Shown here: one piece after another, positions 7,235-14,453 of the stretch | Position numbering within the stretch: position 1 is the stretch's first letter | Layout: each line of letters begins with the position of its first letter | Assembly: GCA_035628645.1 (NCBI GenBank) | Contig: DASPJL010000148.1 | Coordinates: forward strand, 1 to 14,453 | Source of the DNA: DASPJL01 sp035628645 | GTDB lineage: Bacteria; Bacteroidota; Bacteroidia; Cytophagales; Cyclobacteriaceae | Length of the DNA: 14,453 nucleotides | Direction: 5' to 3' | The notes under the pieces: generated by a model | Seen by the model: only the letters and a program-made list of their open reading frames with translations | Databases searched by the model: none | Told to the model about the DNA's origin: nothing | Made by a program: the position numbers and the translations under genes

Positions 7235-7657
7235 TCAAATTTCTGAGGGAGTATAATCTACCACAAAAACCTCTTCCGTAATGCCCAATTTCCCTAATAA
7301 ATCACCGAATTTTTCATGGTCTGGGTGAGGTAAGTATTGATCTCTTGCCTTTTCATTTTTGAAGGTAAGCTGATAAATGTGGGTAAATCCTTTATTGAGG
7401 TTCTCGGTACTGCTGTTTACTCCGGATTCAAAAGACACGATCCCTGGAATTTTATTTTTCAAAGCGGCAAAGGCTTCGGTTACTTGCTTTATTTGTGCTT
7501 CGGTCGCTGAAGATTTATACTTAAAGATGACGATGTGCCTAACCATTTTCGATTCGTTCTTTTTTAAGGGATTCTTGTTTGTAAAACCCGTAAGAAGTAT
7601 CGCAACGGGTATGAGGATGGCAATGGCAAGGAAAATTAACGGATATTTAGTTCTCAT
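7235..7657 (-). CDS. Membrane-tethered Dabb (stress-responsive A/B barrel) protein
   Basis: A 140-residue protein with an N-terminal hydrophobic segment (residues 6-25, LIFLAIAILIPVAILLTGF), a Lys/Asn linker, and a Dabb ferredoxin-like A/B barrel from about residue 38 (MVRHIVIFKYKSSATEAQI) to 136. The characteristic HPDHEKFGDLLG is at 111-122. Dabb proteins are usually dimeric; some are enzymes or stress proteins, and many are uncharacterised. The internal Met38 would give a soluble domain, but the leader CTAAACCAACTAAAA before the ATG at 7657 is a good Bacteroidota translation signal, supporting the longer form. That form would place the barrel in the periplasm, by signal anchor or signal peptide. 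It lies between the esterase and the GH97 gene, all on one strand, so a carbohydrate-related role is possible but unproven. Confidence 0.88.
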   Translation of the reverse strand: MRTKYPLIFLAIAILIPVAILLTGFTNKNPLKKNESKMVRHIVIFKYKSSATEAQIKQVTEAFAALKNKIPGIVSFESGVNSSTENLNKGFTHIYQLTFKNEKARDQYLPHPDHEKFGDLLGKLGITEEVFVVDYTPSEI

Positions 7658-7746
7658 TTTTAGTTGGTTTAGTTAATAATTTTAATTTGTGGCAATTTAT
7701 TAAATAGAATGATGCAATCTGCCTTTGTATTGGATTAAATGAATCT

Positions 7747-7789
7747 CAAAAACCAGGTTCTGCCGGCTTATTTTAAACCTGACAGAACC
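7747..7789 (-). terminator. Candidate terminator after the esterase gene
   Basis: GGTTCTG at 7756-7762 pairs with CAGAACC at 7783-7789. The stem can extend by three pairs past one mismatch, leaving a loop of about 12 nt. Read on the minus strand, the stem is followed by TGGTTTTTG. It would end or attenuate the esterase transcript ahead of the Dabb gene. Confidence 0.5.
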
Positions 7790-7843
7790 CGATAAGGTAT
7801 TTGATTTTTTTTAATTGAGGGAAAAAACAAATTAAACCTTTAA

Positions 7844-9532
7844 CTACTTTCCTTCTTCTTGATTTATTGTAACAGCGCCACTAGTATTTAAGGCTTCACT
7901 ATCAGGTGCAGATAATTTCCAATTATTGTCAAATCTTCCTTCGGAAACCATGTTATCTGCGGATCCTTTAAAAAGAATATAATCTTTAAATTCTGCAAGA
8001 CTTCCATGAATAGGGTTTGTGAAGCGGAATCCTCCTTGCTCCTTCTGCCCTGTCCACCATGGAAGCCCGGAACTTATGATTACATACTGACCATTAAGGG
8101 GAAAAATATAGAATAACCCGTAACTCTGATTTTCGGCATTCAAATGAATGGGCAATTTGTCTGCATATTGATTTATTATGCTGTTGGTTTCTTTTGTACC
8201 AAATAAAATAAGGTTAGAACTTTTTATATCACTTGGACGCACGTCTTTGTCTGCTATTACTCTAGGAAAAAACATAATCCTTCCAAGGAAGTCTCCTCTG
8301 TAAGCTGACCAGTTTGCCGCTTGAATTGCTATGTCAGCCCTGGATTTAATCTCTTCGAAAGTAGATGTTCCCAGCGTTCCATACACGTAAATATGTTTAT
8401 CAGAGAAGGCATCAAAAATCGGTCCTTCAGCACCAGGTCCTTTCGCATTATCCTGTTTTTCCACTTTTCCAGAAACCCACTTGTTTTTTGATTTACTAAA
8501 AGAAAAAGCACTTCCATCGTCCGACTTAATCTTTTTGCCATCTATTTTCACTTCCAATGCTTTATTTTCCTGAAACATCGGGTGACCGGACAGGCTAAGT
8601 GTAAACCCATCCAGAGCAGTAGTGACTATTTCAATTTTGTTTGGCCCTGTAAACTTTGCATCTATTTTGGCAAGGGTGCCCGGAGTCAACTTATCAAAAT
8701 GAACCCAATAGGCACTATCATATTTATATTGGCTTGAAGAAAAAAGTACTCTTTCAGGATATAAATTTCTTTTAAAACTTTTAAACCATTCAAAGATAAA
8801 CCCATCTTTATAAGCAGGAACCCAACTGTCATGCTGTACGCCGGGATATTCTTCGTACTTCACCTGAACGCCAAGATCCTTAAATTGCTTAACCCATTCC
8901 CTTGTTCCCTCCGGCTTAACTACCGGATCCGCACCTCCCTGGAACATATGAACAGGAATATTCAAGGCATTCCCTGCAAGATCCATGGTACCCGCAGGAG
9001 GAGCCGGACATACAGGAGCAATGGCAGCCCAAATGTCAGGACGGGTAAGTCCTATCCATAAAGTTCCGCCGCCACCCATCGAAAGGCCAGTTAAATAAAT
9101 TCTATCCTCATCAATATTGAAGCGTCTTTTTACATCTGCCAGCACATCATAAACGTCTTTTTCAGGAATCCCCTGGTAACCTGCCGTTCCTCTGGCGTAT
9201 GGAGATGCCACGATATATTCTACATCTTTCCATTCCGGAAAATACCTCGTAGCTTCTACATCAGACTCTCCTTCGGCATTGCTCTTTCCAAAAACCCTTC
9301 TTAGCGAAATGCGATGATTGGAGCCAGCGCCATGAAGCATAATTACCAAAGGATATTTCTTTGAAGCATCAAAATTTTCCGGCAAATACAGCCCATAAGG
9401 TTGTTCTTTATCATCAGCATCAGAGAAATAGTTTAATACCTGGGGCCCTGTAGGAAGTTTCTGGCTAAAGGAATTGATCCCTCCTAAATGTATAAGTATA
9501 AGAATAAAAAAGAAATTGAGTCTATGCTTCAT
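7844..9532 (-). CDS. Secreted alpha/beta-hydrolase esterase (CE1 / PHB-depolymerase-like) with C-terminal extension
   Basis: A 562-residue protein. Signal peptide 1-24 (hydrophobic FFFILILIHLGG, then SFSQ). The alpha/beta-hydrolase domain spans about 40-258. The oxyanion region MLHGAGSN is at 65-72, and the nucleophile elbow GLSMGG at 149-154 has Ser151. Likely Asp202 (GGADPVV) and His234 (GVQHDSW) complete the triad. This arrangement is typical of carbohydrate esterases of CE1 and PHB-depolymerase type (acetyl or feruloyl groups) and of prolyl-oligopeptidase-like hydrolases. Residues 260-562 form a second, poorly characterised region (FSSSQYKYDSAYWVHFDKL, LPWWTGQKEQGG) found with such esterases. 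There is no T9SS domain, so periplasmic action is likely. It is divergent from the plus-strand gene at 9689. Substrate is not determined; it may remove ester decorations for the neighbouring glycosidases. Confidence 0.88.
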   Translation of the reverse strand: MKHRLNFFFILILIHLGGINSFSQKLPTGPQVLNYFSDADDKEQPYGLYLPENFDASKKYPLVIMLHGAGSNHRISLRRVFGKSNAEGESDVEATRYFPEWKDVEYIVASPYARGTAGYQGIPEKDVYDVLADVKRRFNIDEDRIYLTGLSMGGGGTLWIGLTRPDIWAAIAPVCPAPPAGTMDLAGNALNIPVHMFQGGADPVVKPEGTREWVKQFKDLGVQVKYEEYPGVQHDSWVPAYKDGFIFEWFKSFKRNLYPERVLFSSSQYKYDSAYWVHFDKLTPGTLAKIDAKFTGPNKIEIVTTALDGFTLSLSGHPMFQENKALEVKIDGKKIKSDDGSAFSFSKSKNKWVSGKVEKQDNAKGPGAEGPIFDAFSDKHIYVYGTLGTSTFEEIKSRADIAIQAANWSAYRGDFLGRIMFFPRVIADKDVRPSDIKSSNLILFGTKETNSIINQYADKLPIHLNAENQSYGLFYIFPLNGQYVIISSGLPWWTGQKEQGGFRFTNPIHGSLAEFKDYILFKGSADNMVSEGRFDNNWKLSAPDSEALNTSGAVTINQEEGK

Positions 9533-9688
9533 AAGTATTTAGGTTATTGATTACTTAAATTGAGAAAAGTAAAAATAAAAGATATAACCACATTTAAGCA
9601 GAAAGGTGAAAAATTTCTTTAGTTTTTCAATAGAAAACGAAACCATTAAAATCAATGCGCAGTTATAAGGAGGATACAATTAAAAGTT

Positions 9689-10144
9689 ATGCCAGCCATT
9701 CCATCAGAATCTTTGAAAGCATTAGCGCTTCAAAATATAAGTCCTTTCATTACCATTAAGCTTCCCTTGAATTCTGACGATCCCTATAAGTTACTTGATG
9801 AACTTATTGACGAGGCAAAAAAGCAATTGAAGGAAGCGTTTGATGCCGATTCTCTTGAGGCCATAAACAAGAAACTCAACAAGTTAAAAGTAAAGTTGCC
9901 GCCGCAAAATCTTTTTGAATCATTTATTGCCCTTATATCGAATGATACGGAAGAAATAATTCCCTTAAATGTTCCTCTTGAAAAAAAGGTGAATGTAGGC
10001 ACTGGTTTCAATAAGGAAGAAATCGAAAACCTGAAAAAAAAGAGCTGCGCTATTATTCCATCACAGGTAATAGAATATGACATGACGCTTGCCATCTATC
10101 AGAGATACTATCAACTTCGTCCTTTCGGGAAAAAAACTTATTAG
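9689..10144 (+). CDS. Short protein resembling the N-terminal domain of BaeRF (eRF1-like) family
   Basis: A 151-residue cytoplasmic protein. The first 100 residues follow the pattern of the N-terminal domain of bacterial archaeo-eukaryotic release-factor-like (BaeRF) proteins: LKALALQNISPFITIKLPL (9-27, like 'PCVSIYLPT'), a Lys/Glu-rich helix region (32-68), and FESFIALISNDTEEIIPLNVPLEKKVNVGTGF (76-107). Full BaeRF proteins are about 350-400 residues; the middle and C-terminal domains are absent, and the sequence after the stop does not encode them before the convergent response regulator begins. TAAAA lies 3 nt before the ATG. An AAGGAGG at 9667-9673 is 15 nt upstream, too far for a normal Shine-Dalgarno. 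The homology is distant and from memory; it may be a lineage-specific small protein. Confidence 0.6.
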   Translation: MPAIPSESLKALALQNISPFITIKLPLNSDDPYKLLDELIDEAKKQLKEAFDADSLEAINKKLNKLKVKLPPQNLFESFIALISNDTEEIIPLNVPLEKKVNVGTGFNKEEIENLKKKSCAIIPSQVIEYDMTLAIYQRYYQLRPFGKKTY

Positions 10145-10181
10145 AGTAATCAGATTGCTGATATCGCAGATTCGAGAAAAC

Positions 10182-10616
10182 TTATTTTCTAAAATCCGAA
10201 ATAAACTTGGTAGATGTGTTAGAAAAATGCTCAGCTAATACCTTATTCACTTTATCAAAAGTAAGCGGCTTGACGATATAGTCATCGAAACCTAATACTC
10301 TGGAATTGGCAAGGTCTTCTCGTCGATTCGAAGTAGTTAAAAGAATAATTTTCGCCCTTTTTCTTAATTGCGGATAAAAACTTTCAAATTCTTTAATGAA
10401 TTCAAAACCGTCAATAATCGGCATGCTTAGATCAACCAAAATCAATTCGGGGCATTCATCCTCTTCACACAATGCTCTAAAGTAATTAAGCCCCTGAACG
10501 GCGTTAGGAAAAACTTCCAGGTTTACGCAACAATCCAGACTTCTTATCACTGTTTCATTTAGTGAAATTGCCACCTCATCATCATCAATAAGAATAATAG
10601 TCTTAAGCTTTATCAT
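10182..10616 (-). CDS. Single-domain response regulator (CheY-like receiver)
   Basis: A 144-residue protein that is only a receiver domain. The acidic pocket IDDDE is at 10-14, the phospho-acceptor Asp62 lies in LVDLSMPIIDG (60-70), and the switch residues TTS are at 94-96. The conserved Lys117 is in IVKPL. No DNA-binding or output domain follows, so it acts by protein contact or as a phosphorelay intermediate. No histidine kinase is adjacent, making it an orphan whose partner is elsewhere. Insertions such as ALCEEDECPEL (48-58) are typical of receivers in Bacteroidota of the Rcp1-like kind. It converges with the plus-strand gene, with 37 bp between. The promoter should lie in the 299-bp gap upstream. 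Confidence 0.93.
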   Translation of the reverse strand: MIKLKTIILIDDDEVAISLNETVIRSLDCCVNLEVFPNAVQGLNYFRALCEEDECPELILVDLSMPIIDGFEFIKEFESFYPQLRKRAKIILLTTSNRREDLANSRVLGFDDYIVKPLTFDKVNKVLAEHFSNTSTKFISDFRK

Positions 10617-10915
10617 AGTTCTTCACTGGCTTGGGAACGATCATAAAAACCAAAGGTTACGAATAAAAATGGCAATATGAACACAATTTGGAATTTCCTT
10701 AAAAGAATACTTTTTTAGGGTAGGATAATTCAATTTTTTTTAAAGGTTTGAGCACGGCGAGGTTGAAAAGCACTCCCTGTTTATTTATTTAAATCATTCA
10801 TTTCGATTACTTTATTACCCACAGAATCCTTCTCCTAAGCACCAGATAAAAAAACAAAAAAATAGCTAAAAATAATTAGAAAGGTCCGCTACATAATGGG
10901 TTTATTCTTCAATCG
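10617..10915. other. Intergenic region without recognised content
   Basis: These 299 bases lie upstream of the response regulator and downstream of the thioesterase, both on the minus strand. I see A/T-rich runs (for example 10849-10863) but no convincing hairpin, RNA gene, coding frame or repeat. A TTTG on the minus strand near 10651-10656 is preceded by TA with one base too many for the -7 consensus, so it is not called. Confidence 0.5.
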
Positions 10916-11350
10916 TTAACTTTCCTGAAAGTCTTCGCTTCTCGGTAAGGTGAGCAATTGTTGAAAATATTTTTCTGGCAGTGTAGTAAGTTTTCTTTTT
11001 GTGATGTCTATCCATGCGCCATCTACATTTATAATGGCAGATTTTAATCCATCTCCTCTATACAATTCATGACGAAAGGACCACCTGGAGAAGTCGTTCC
11101 GAGTTTTAGTAACCAAAGTTTCAATTTTTACCGACTCGTTTATCTTTATTTCTTTCAGGTAAATTAATTCTTCCCTGAATAAAACAGGACCTATTTTTAA
11201 CTCCGCCAGAGTTGTGAAGTCCATTCCTATTTTTTCTAGAATCTCTACTCTTGCCTGCGCAGCAAAATCTGCATAAGCAGAATGGCGCAAATGAAGATTG
11301 CCATCTATTTGAGACCAGAGTACTTTACCTTCAAAGATGTTGTTGACCAT
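10916..11350 (-). CDS. Acyl-CoA thioesterase, hotdog fold (4HBT family)
   Basis: A 144-residue hotdog-fold protein of the 4HBT / FadM-YbgC type. The catalytic loop WSQIDGNLHLRHSAYADFAAQARVEIL spans residues 12-38, with Asp16 in the position of the family's active-site Asp and the helix that follows it. The central strands KINESVKIETLVTKTRNDFSRWSFRHELYR (69-98) match the typical V-x-I-x-T and RG pattern. It probably hydrolyses acyl-CoA thioesters in the cytoplasm; chain specificity cannot be read. In relatives, GHVNN follows the catalytic Asp; here it is GNLHLRH, a variant seen in some members. It is likely monocistronic: 222 bp separate it from the glycosidase gene upstream. The ATG at 11350 fits the usual N-terminus. 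Confidence 0.88.
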   Translation of the reverse strand: MVNNIFEGKVLWSQIDGNLHLRHSAYADFAAQARVEILEKIGMDFTTLAELKIGPVLFREELIYLKEIKINESVKIETLVTKTRNDFSRWSFRHELYRGDGLKSAIINVDGAWIDITKRKLTTLPEKYFQQLLTLPRSEDFQES

Positions 11351-11572
11351 ATCAAAGACGCTTTTTATTTATTAACTGGGGAAAAGGTCATAAGTTATGG
11401 ATATTTTGTAAGATTCATTTGATTTAAGATTGGGAAGATCTGTTAAAATATGCACGGGTGGAACGGCAAATCCGACAAACCCACAGATGAAAATTTATAA
11501 CTCGGAATTATTGTCTTCGCAGGTGCGTCCTTTATTAAATCCTTTCAAGATATTATCTCTTTTTAAATTTCC

Positions 11573-13054
11573 CTAGTTTCGTAGAAGGTTAAATCTTTGA
11601 ATGGCATAATATGTTGAGGAGCGGACGTGAATTAAATAAATACCATTCTTGATGTTTTCCAGGGACAGGTTTATGTTTGAAATTCCGGCAGGATAATCCT
11701 TGCGAATCAATTCTTTTCCTGAAATGTCGATTAGAGAAAGCGTGTTGGGGCTTTTCATTATTTTCCCCAATTCAAGACGTACCTGATTTTCTTTGGCTGG
11801 ATTAGGATAAATCTGTAAAGGCGATCGCGTAAGTTCATTATCTAAAAATCCCGTAGGTTCTTCTTCCTCTACTTCATAGTTATCAAGAATAGCTTTTGCC
11901 TCAGTGAGAAGCAGGTTATTCAGATGATCAGAAGCAAGGTTAAGTTGTTGCTGGATTGCCCCATCTTCTTTATGTTGCTTTCTTAATTTATACAGTTTAT
12001 AGACAAGTTTCAATTCTTCTTCTCCATATTGAACACCTGTAAATTTTTGTACTTTCTTAAGGTAATCAAACCCTGTTTCTTTGGTTGGCTCAAACATCGT
12101 CCCTTCACCAAAGTCATTCCAGGTTACCAACTGAAGCATATCCATTTTACTTTTATGTTCTGTTGCCTTGGCCAGTGTTTGATCTAAAGTTGCGCCCATA
12201 TTGTGCGGGATATAAAAGTATCCAGCCCCTGCAGCTCCTTGCTTGTAAAAATCATTAAAACCCGGATATGCGCTTCCCATAACTGTTTTCAATTGGGAAG
12301 CTTTATTGGTATAAAAGTTCTGAAGATGGTTTATGTGATTGCTTCCATCCTGATATACCCAGGAATATTCGCCATCTCCGTATGTTCCGGCTTCACCAGA
12401 TTCATACCACAAAGTTAGGAATTCAAGTTCTTCACCAGCAGAAGGCATTATTTCTGCCCAGTTTTCCGGTTTACTAAAAGTGATAGGGCCGAAAATTCCA
12501 ACTAACGGATTTTGATCCTCTCCATGACGAATATATTCAGGCTTATTAAAATAATTATTTTTCAAATAGGTCATGTTTGCCTTTACATCGTCTATGGAAC
12601 GACTAAATCGGTCTTCCATGATCACTCCGAACTGCATTCCGAAATCATCTACAGAAGAGACTATACTATCTGAACTTTTTAACAAATCATTGATATCACC
12701 ATTAGAACCCTGAACGCCATACCAGTTAATCAATACCCCATCTATCCCGGATAACTTCATTAACAACAAATGATATTCAATCACATCCTTGTCTCTGCTG
12801 GCATAAGGACCGATAAGTGGATAATAATGCGATGCTATCTCCCTCTCTCCTGTTGCAGGGTCAATTTTATTAGGATTTTTATTATTCATTTTCCAGTGCC
12901 ATCCCCATTGACCAATCGTTTCAGGCGTTTCGAACCAAGGCATATAGTGCATGTACACTTTCAGATCATTGGTTTTAACTACCGCTTTTTGAGCCTTTAA
13001 CTGATAAAGACCTAAAATCAGAAATACACATAAAATTATTTTCCCTCTATCCAT
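11573..13054 (-). CDS. T9SS-exported GH71/99-like glycoside hydrolase
   Basis: A 493-residue protein. Signal peptide 1-22 (KIILCVFLILGLYQLKAQ). The catalytic region about 32-340 shows hallmarks of the GH71/GH99-like clan: VYMHYMPWFETPETIGQWGWHW (33-54), GIDGVLINWYGVQG (103-116), FGVIMEDRF (142-150), and the C-terminal motif LVTWNDFGEGTMFEPT (309-324), whose carboxylates are likely catalytic. Linker and helical region 345-400, then a type A T9SS sorting domain (about 410-493: LQIYPNPA, ISGKEL, LKNGIYLIHV-like). So it is predicted to be secreted or surface-bound. GH71 enzymes cut alpha-1,3-glucan and GH99 cuts alpha-mannoside linkages; which applies is not decided. It follows the SusB-type GH97 gene by 58 bp on the same strand, suggesting a shared transcript. 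Confidence 0.85.
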   Translation of the reverse strand: MDRGKIILCVFLILGLYQLKAQKAVVKTNDLKVYMHYMPWFETPETIGQWGWHWKMNNKNPNKIDPATGEREIASHYYPLIGPYASRDKDVIEYHLLLMKLSGIDGVLINWYGVQGSNGDINDLLKSSDSIVSSVDDFGMQFGVIMEDRFSRSIDDVKANMTYLKNNYFNKPEYIRHGEDQNPLVGIFGPITFSKPENWAEIMPSAGEELEFLTLWYESGEAGTYGDGEYSWVYQDGSNHINHLQNFYTNKASQLKTVMGSAYPGFNDFYKQGAAGAGYFYIPHNMGATLDQTLAKATEHKSKMDMLQLVTWNDFGEGTMFEPTKETGFDYLKKVQKFTGVQYGEEELKLVYKLYKLRKQHKEDGAIQQQLNLASDHLNNLLLTEAKAILDNYEVEEEEPTGFLDNELTRSPLQIYPNPAKENQVRLELGKIMKSPNTLSLIDISGKELIRKDYPAGISNINLSLENIKNGIYLIHVRSSTYYAIQRFNLLRN

Positions 13055-13070
13055 AGTATTGACTATAATG

Positions 13071-13103
13071 TCTCTTTGGAGGCTTTAAAATCCTCCAAAG
13101 AGA
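13071..13103 (-). other. Intercistronic 12-bp stem-loop between GH97 and GH71/99-like genes
   Basis: TCTCTTTGGAGG (13071-13082) pairs perfectly with CCTCCAAAGAGA (13092-13103) around a 9-nt loop. On the minus strand it lies about 10 nt after the GH97 stop and about 17 nt before the downstream ATG. No T-run follows on that strand (CATTATAGTC), so it is a weak terminator candidate and more likely an mRNA-processing or stability element. Confidence 0.8.
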
Positions 13104-13112
13104 TCAATAATT

Positions 13113-14453
13113 TTACTTTGCCAACAAGCTTATTGCTGCGCCACCACCAGGGGCAAGTTTAATACGCTGTTTGGTGTCTTTAGTAACAGTTATTTCTTCA
13201 ATTTTTATATCCGTCGGGTTTTTGTCCCAGTCCGCCTTTTCACCGTCCCTGTATATTCTGGCTTTATACTCTTTACTTTCATCCAGGAAGCTAAAATCAA
13301 CTTCAATTTCCCGAGCATTTTCATCCGTCACAGCTCCAACAAACCAGTTGGAAGTACCTTTTTCCTTACGAGCAATGCACACATGCTCGCCAATTTCTCC
13401 ATCCAATACTATTGTTTTCTCCCAATCTACGCCTACCTCTCTGATAAATTGAAAAGCAGGGTTATTTTTATAATACTCCGGAAGGTCAGCGGCCATTTGC
13501 ACAGGGCTATAAATTACCACATACAAAGCCAATTGCTGCGCAAGTGTTGTTCTTACTCTATTATTTGGTCTGAAATTTCCCAAAGATAAATTGAAAATTC
13601 CGGGAGTATAGTCTATCGGACCCGCAAGCATTCTTGTAAAAGGCACTACAGTCAGATGATCCACAGGATTTCCACCGTCTGGCGCCCATGCATTAAATTC
13701 CTGACCCCGAACGCCTTCGCCGGAAATCAAATTCGGGTAAGTTCTTCGAAGGCCCGTAGGTTTAATAGGCTCATGCACGTTGATGGCAATGTTATATTTT
13801 GCAGCAGTTTCCAGCACTTTTCTGTGGTGGTTGATCATCCATTGACCGTAATGATGTTCTCCTTCTGGAAGCAGTTTTCCAACATATCCTAATTTGGCTG
13901 TGGTGATCCCATACTTATTCATCAGTTGATAGGCCGCATCAAGGTTTTTCTCATAAGCAAGCGGTACTGCGGCAGTTTCATGGTGCATAATCATTTCCAC
14001 TCCTTTACTTTTTGCATACCTTACTACTTCCTTCAAATCATAATCTGCATAAGGGGTAGTAAAATCAAAGGCCGTTTCTCTTTGCGCACTTGTCCATTTA
14101 TCCCATCCTGTATTCCACCCTTCCACCAATACACCTTTAAGATTATTTGCTGCAGCAAAATCTATGTATTTTTTGGTATTAGCAGTTGTTGCGCCATGTC
14201 TTCCACCTTCCATATCCCAGCCGGATTTATTCAAATGCATCTCCCACCAGATCCCGTTGTATTTCATAGGATGTACATAGGACACGTCTTTCAGTTTTGA
14301 CGGTTCATTAAGATTTAGAATGAGTTTGGATTCGATAAGGTCACCGGCCTTTTCGCCAAGTTGAATGGTTCGCCACGGTGTTTGGAAAGGAACATTACGT
14401 TTAACAGCCCACCCATTCTTATCTGATTTGACCAGTGAACTTTCGAAGGATAA
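13113..14453 (-). CDS. GH97 SusB-type alpha-glucosidase, inverting subgroup (5' truncated by window edge)
   Basis: 446 residues are visible; the frame is open to the right edge, so the signal peptide and most of the N-terminal beta-sandwich lie outside. Residues upstream of the GTG at 14285 (for example PWRTIQLGEKAGDLIESKLILNL) continue the GH97 sequence, so that codon is not the start. Catalytic residues match SusB of Bacteroides: Glu in MIMHHE (13977-13979), Glu in NVHEPIKPTG (13770-13772), and GEGVRGQE, whose last Glu (13698-13700) is the likely acid. Their spacing (69, 18 and 6 residues) equals SusB Glu439, 508, 526 and 532. These define the inverting alpha-glucosidase subgroup, which binds calcium. 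EGEHHYGQWM and YTPGIFNLS are further hallmarks; the C-terminal beta domain ends APGGGAAISLL. Predicted to release glucose from alpha-glucans in the periplasm. Confidence 0.93.
   Translation of the reverse strand, partial: LSFESSLVKSDKNGWAVKRNVPFQTPWRTIQLGEKAGDLIESKLILNLNEPSKLKDVSYVHPMKYNGIWWEMHLNKSGWDMEGGRHGATTANTKKYIDFAAANNLKGVLVEGWNTGWDKWTSAQRETAFDFTTPYADYDLKEVVRYAKSKGVEMIMHHETAAVPLAYEKNLDAAYQLMNKYGITTAKLGYVGKLLPEGEHHYGQWMINHHRKVLETAAKYNIAINVHEPIKPTGLRRTYPNLISGEGVRGQEFNAWAPDGGNPVDHLTVVPFTRMLAGPIDYTPGIFNLSLGNFRPNNRVRTTLAQQLALYVVIYSPVQMAADLPEYYKNNPAFQFIREVGVDWEKTIVLDGEIGEHVCIARKEKGTSNWFVGAVTDENAREIEVDFSFLDESKEYKARIYRDGEKADWDKNPTDIKIEEITVTKDTKQRIKLAPGGGAAISLLAK

Noticed and set aside
9667..9673. 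AAGGAGG as a Shine-Dalgarno for the gene at 9689
   Set aside because: It is 15 nt from the ATG, beyond normal spacing, and an A-rich TAAAA signal sits closer.
10152..10190. Degenerate AGATTGCT/GATATCGC/AGATTCGA repeat and AGAAAA-CTTA-TTTTCT hairpin between convergent genes
   Set aside because: Only three diverged units and a short AT-only stem that includes the response-regulator stop codon; neither is stronger than chance.
14283..14285. GTG as start of the right-edge GH97 gene
   Set aside because: The frame stays open to the window edge and the upstream residues are typical GH97 sequence, so the gene is truncated by the window instead.

Overview
The window looks like a chromosome fragment from a member of the Bacteroidota, most likely class Flavobacteriia. 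The DNA is AT-rich. Secreted proteins carry short signal peptides ending in ...Q, one enzyme has a C-terminal type IX secretion (T9SS) sorting domain, and two GH97 glycosidases are present. Several genes have the A-rich TAAA-type leader before the start codon that is typical of this phylum, and classical Shine-Dalgarno sequences are scarce. No rRNA, tRNA, CRISPR array, transposase, integrase or phage gene was seen.

Left part (1-5040), mostly plus strand. In order: the tail of an unrecognised protein, an EVE-domain protein, a secreted protein of unknown function, and pyrR-pyrB (first committed step of pyrimidine synthesis plus uracil salvage or regulation), which lie 2 nt apart. A minus-strand stress-type protein (YflT-like N-terminus, shortened C-terminal YsnF/AvaK-like part) and a plus-strand YozE-like small protein follow, in divergent orientation. 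Both intergenic gaps flanking the EVE gene are built largely from short sequences in 7-bp register.

Middle part (5041-9532). A perfect 19-bp-arm stem-loop ends the left block and serves convergent genes. On the minus strand, read right to left, come a secreted alpha/beta-hydrolase esterase with a long uncharacterised C-terminal region, a membrane-tethered Dabb (A/B barrel) protein, and a GH97 enzyme with the residues of the retaining alpha-galactosidase subgroup. A hairpin with a T-rich 3' side sits between the esterase and the Dabb gene.

Right part (9689-14453). Two short genes converge: a plus-strand protein resembling only the N-terminal domain of the bacterial eRF1-like (BaeRF) family, and a minus-strand single-domain response regulator. 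Then come a hotdog-fold thioesterase and a minus-strand pair: a SusB-type GH97 (inverting subgroup, running off the right edge) followed by a T9SS-exported GH71/99-like glycosidase.

Together the minus-strand genes suggest part of a carbohydrate-utilisation region. The exported GH71/99-like enzyme could cut an alpha-linked polymer outside the cell, the esterase could remove ester groups, and the two GH97 enzymes could finish oligosaccharides in the periplasm. The substrate is not shown by the sequence, and no SusC/SusD pair or sugar-responsive regulator is inside the window. I found no convincing new defence or mobile system. The most unusual signals are the heptamer-phased intergenic DNA, the promoter-like box abutting pyrR, the pairing of two mechanistic types of GH97, and two shortened domain proteins.
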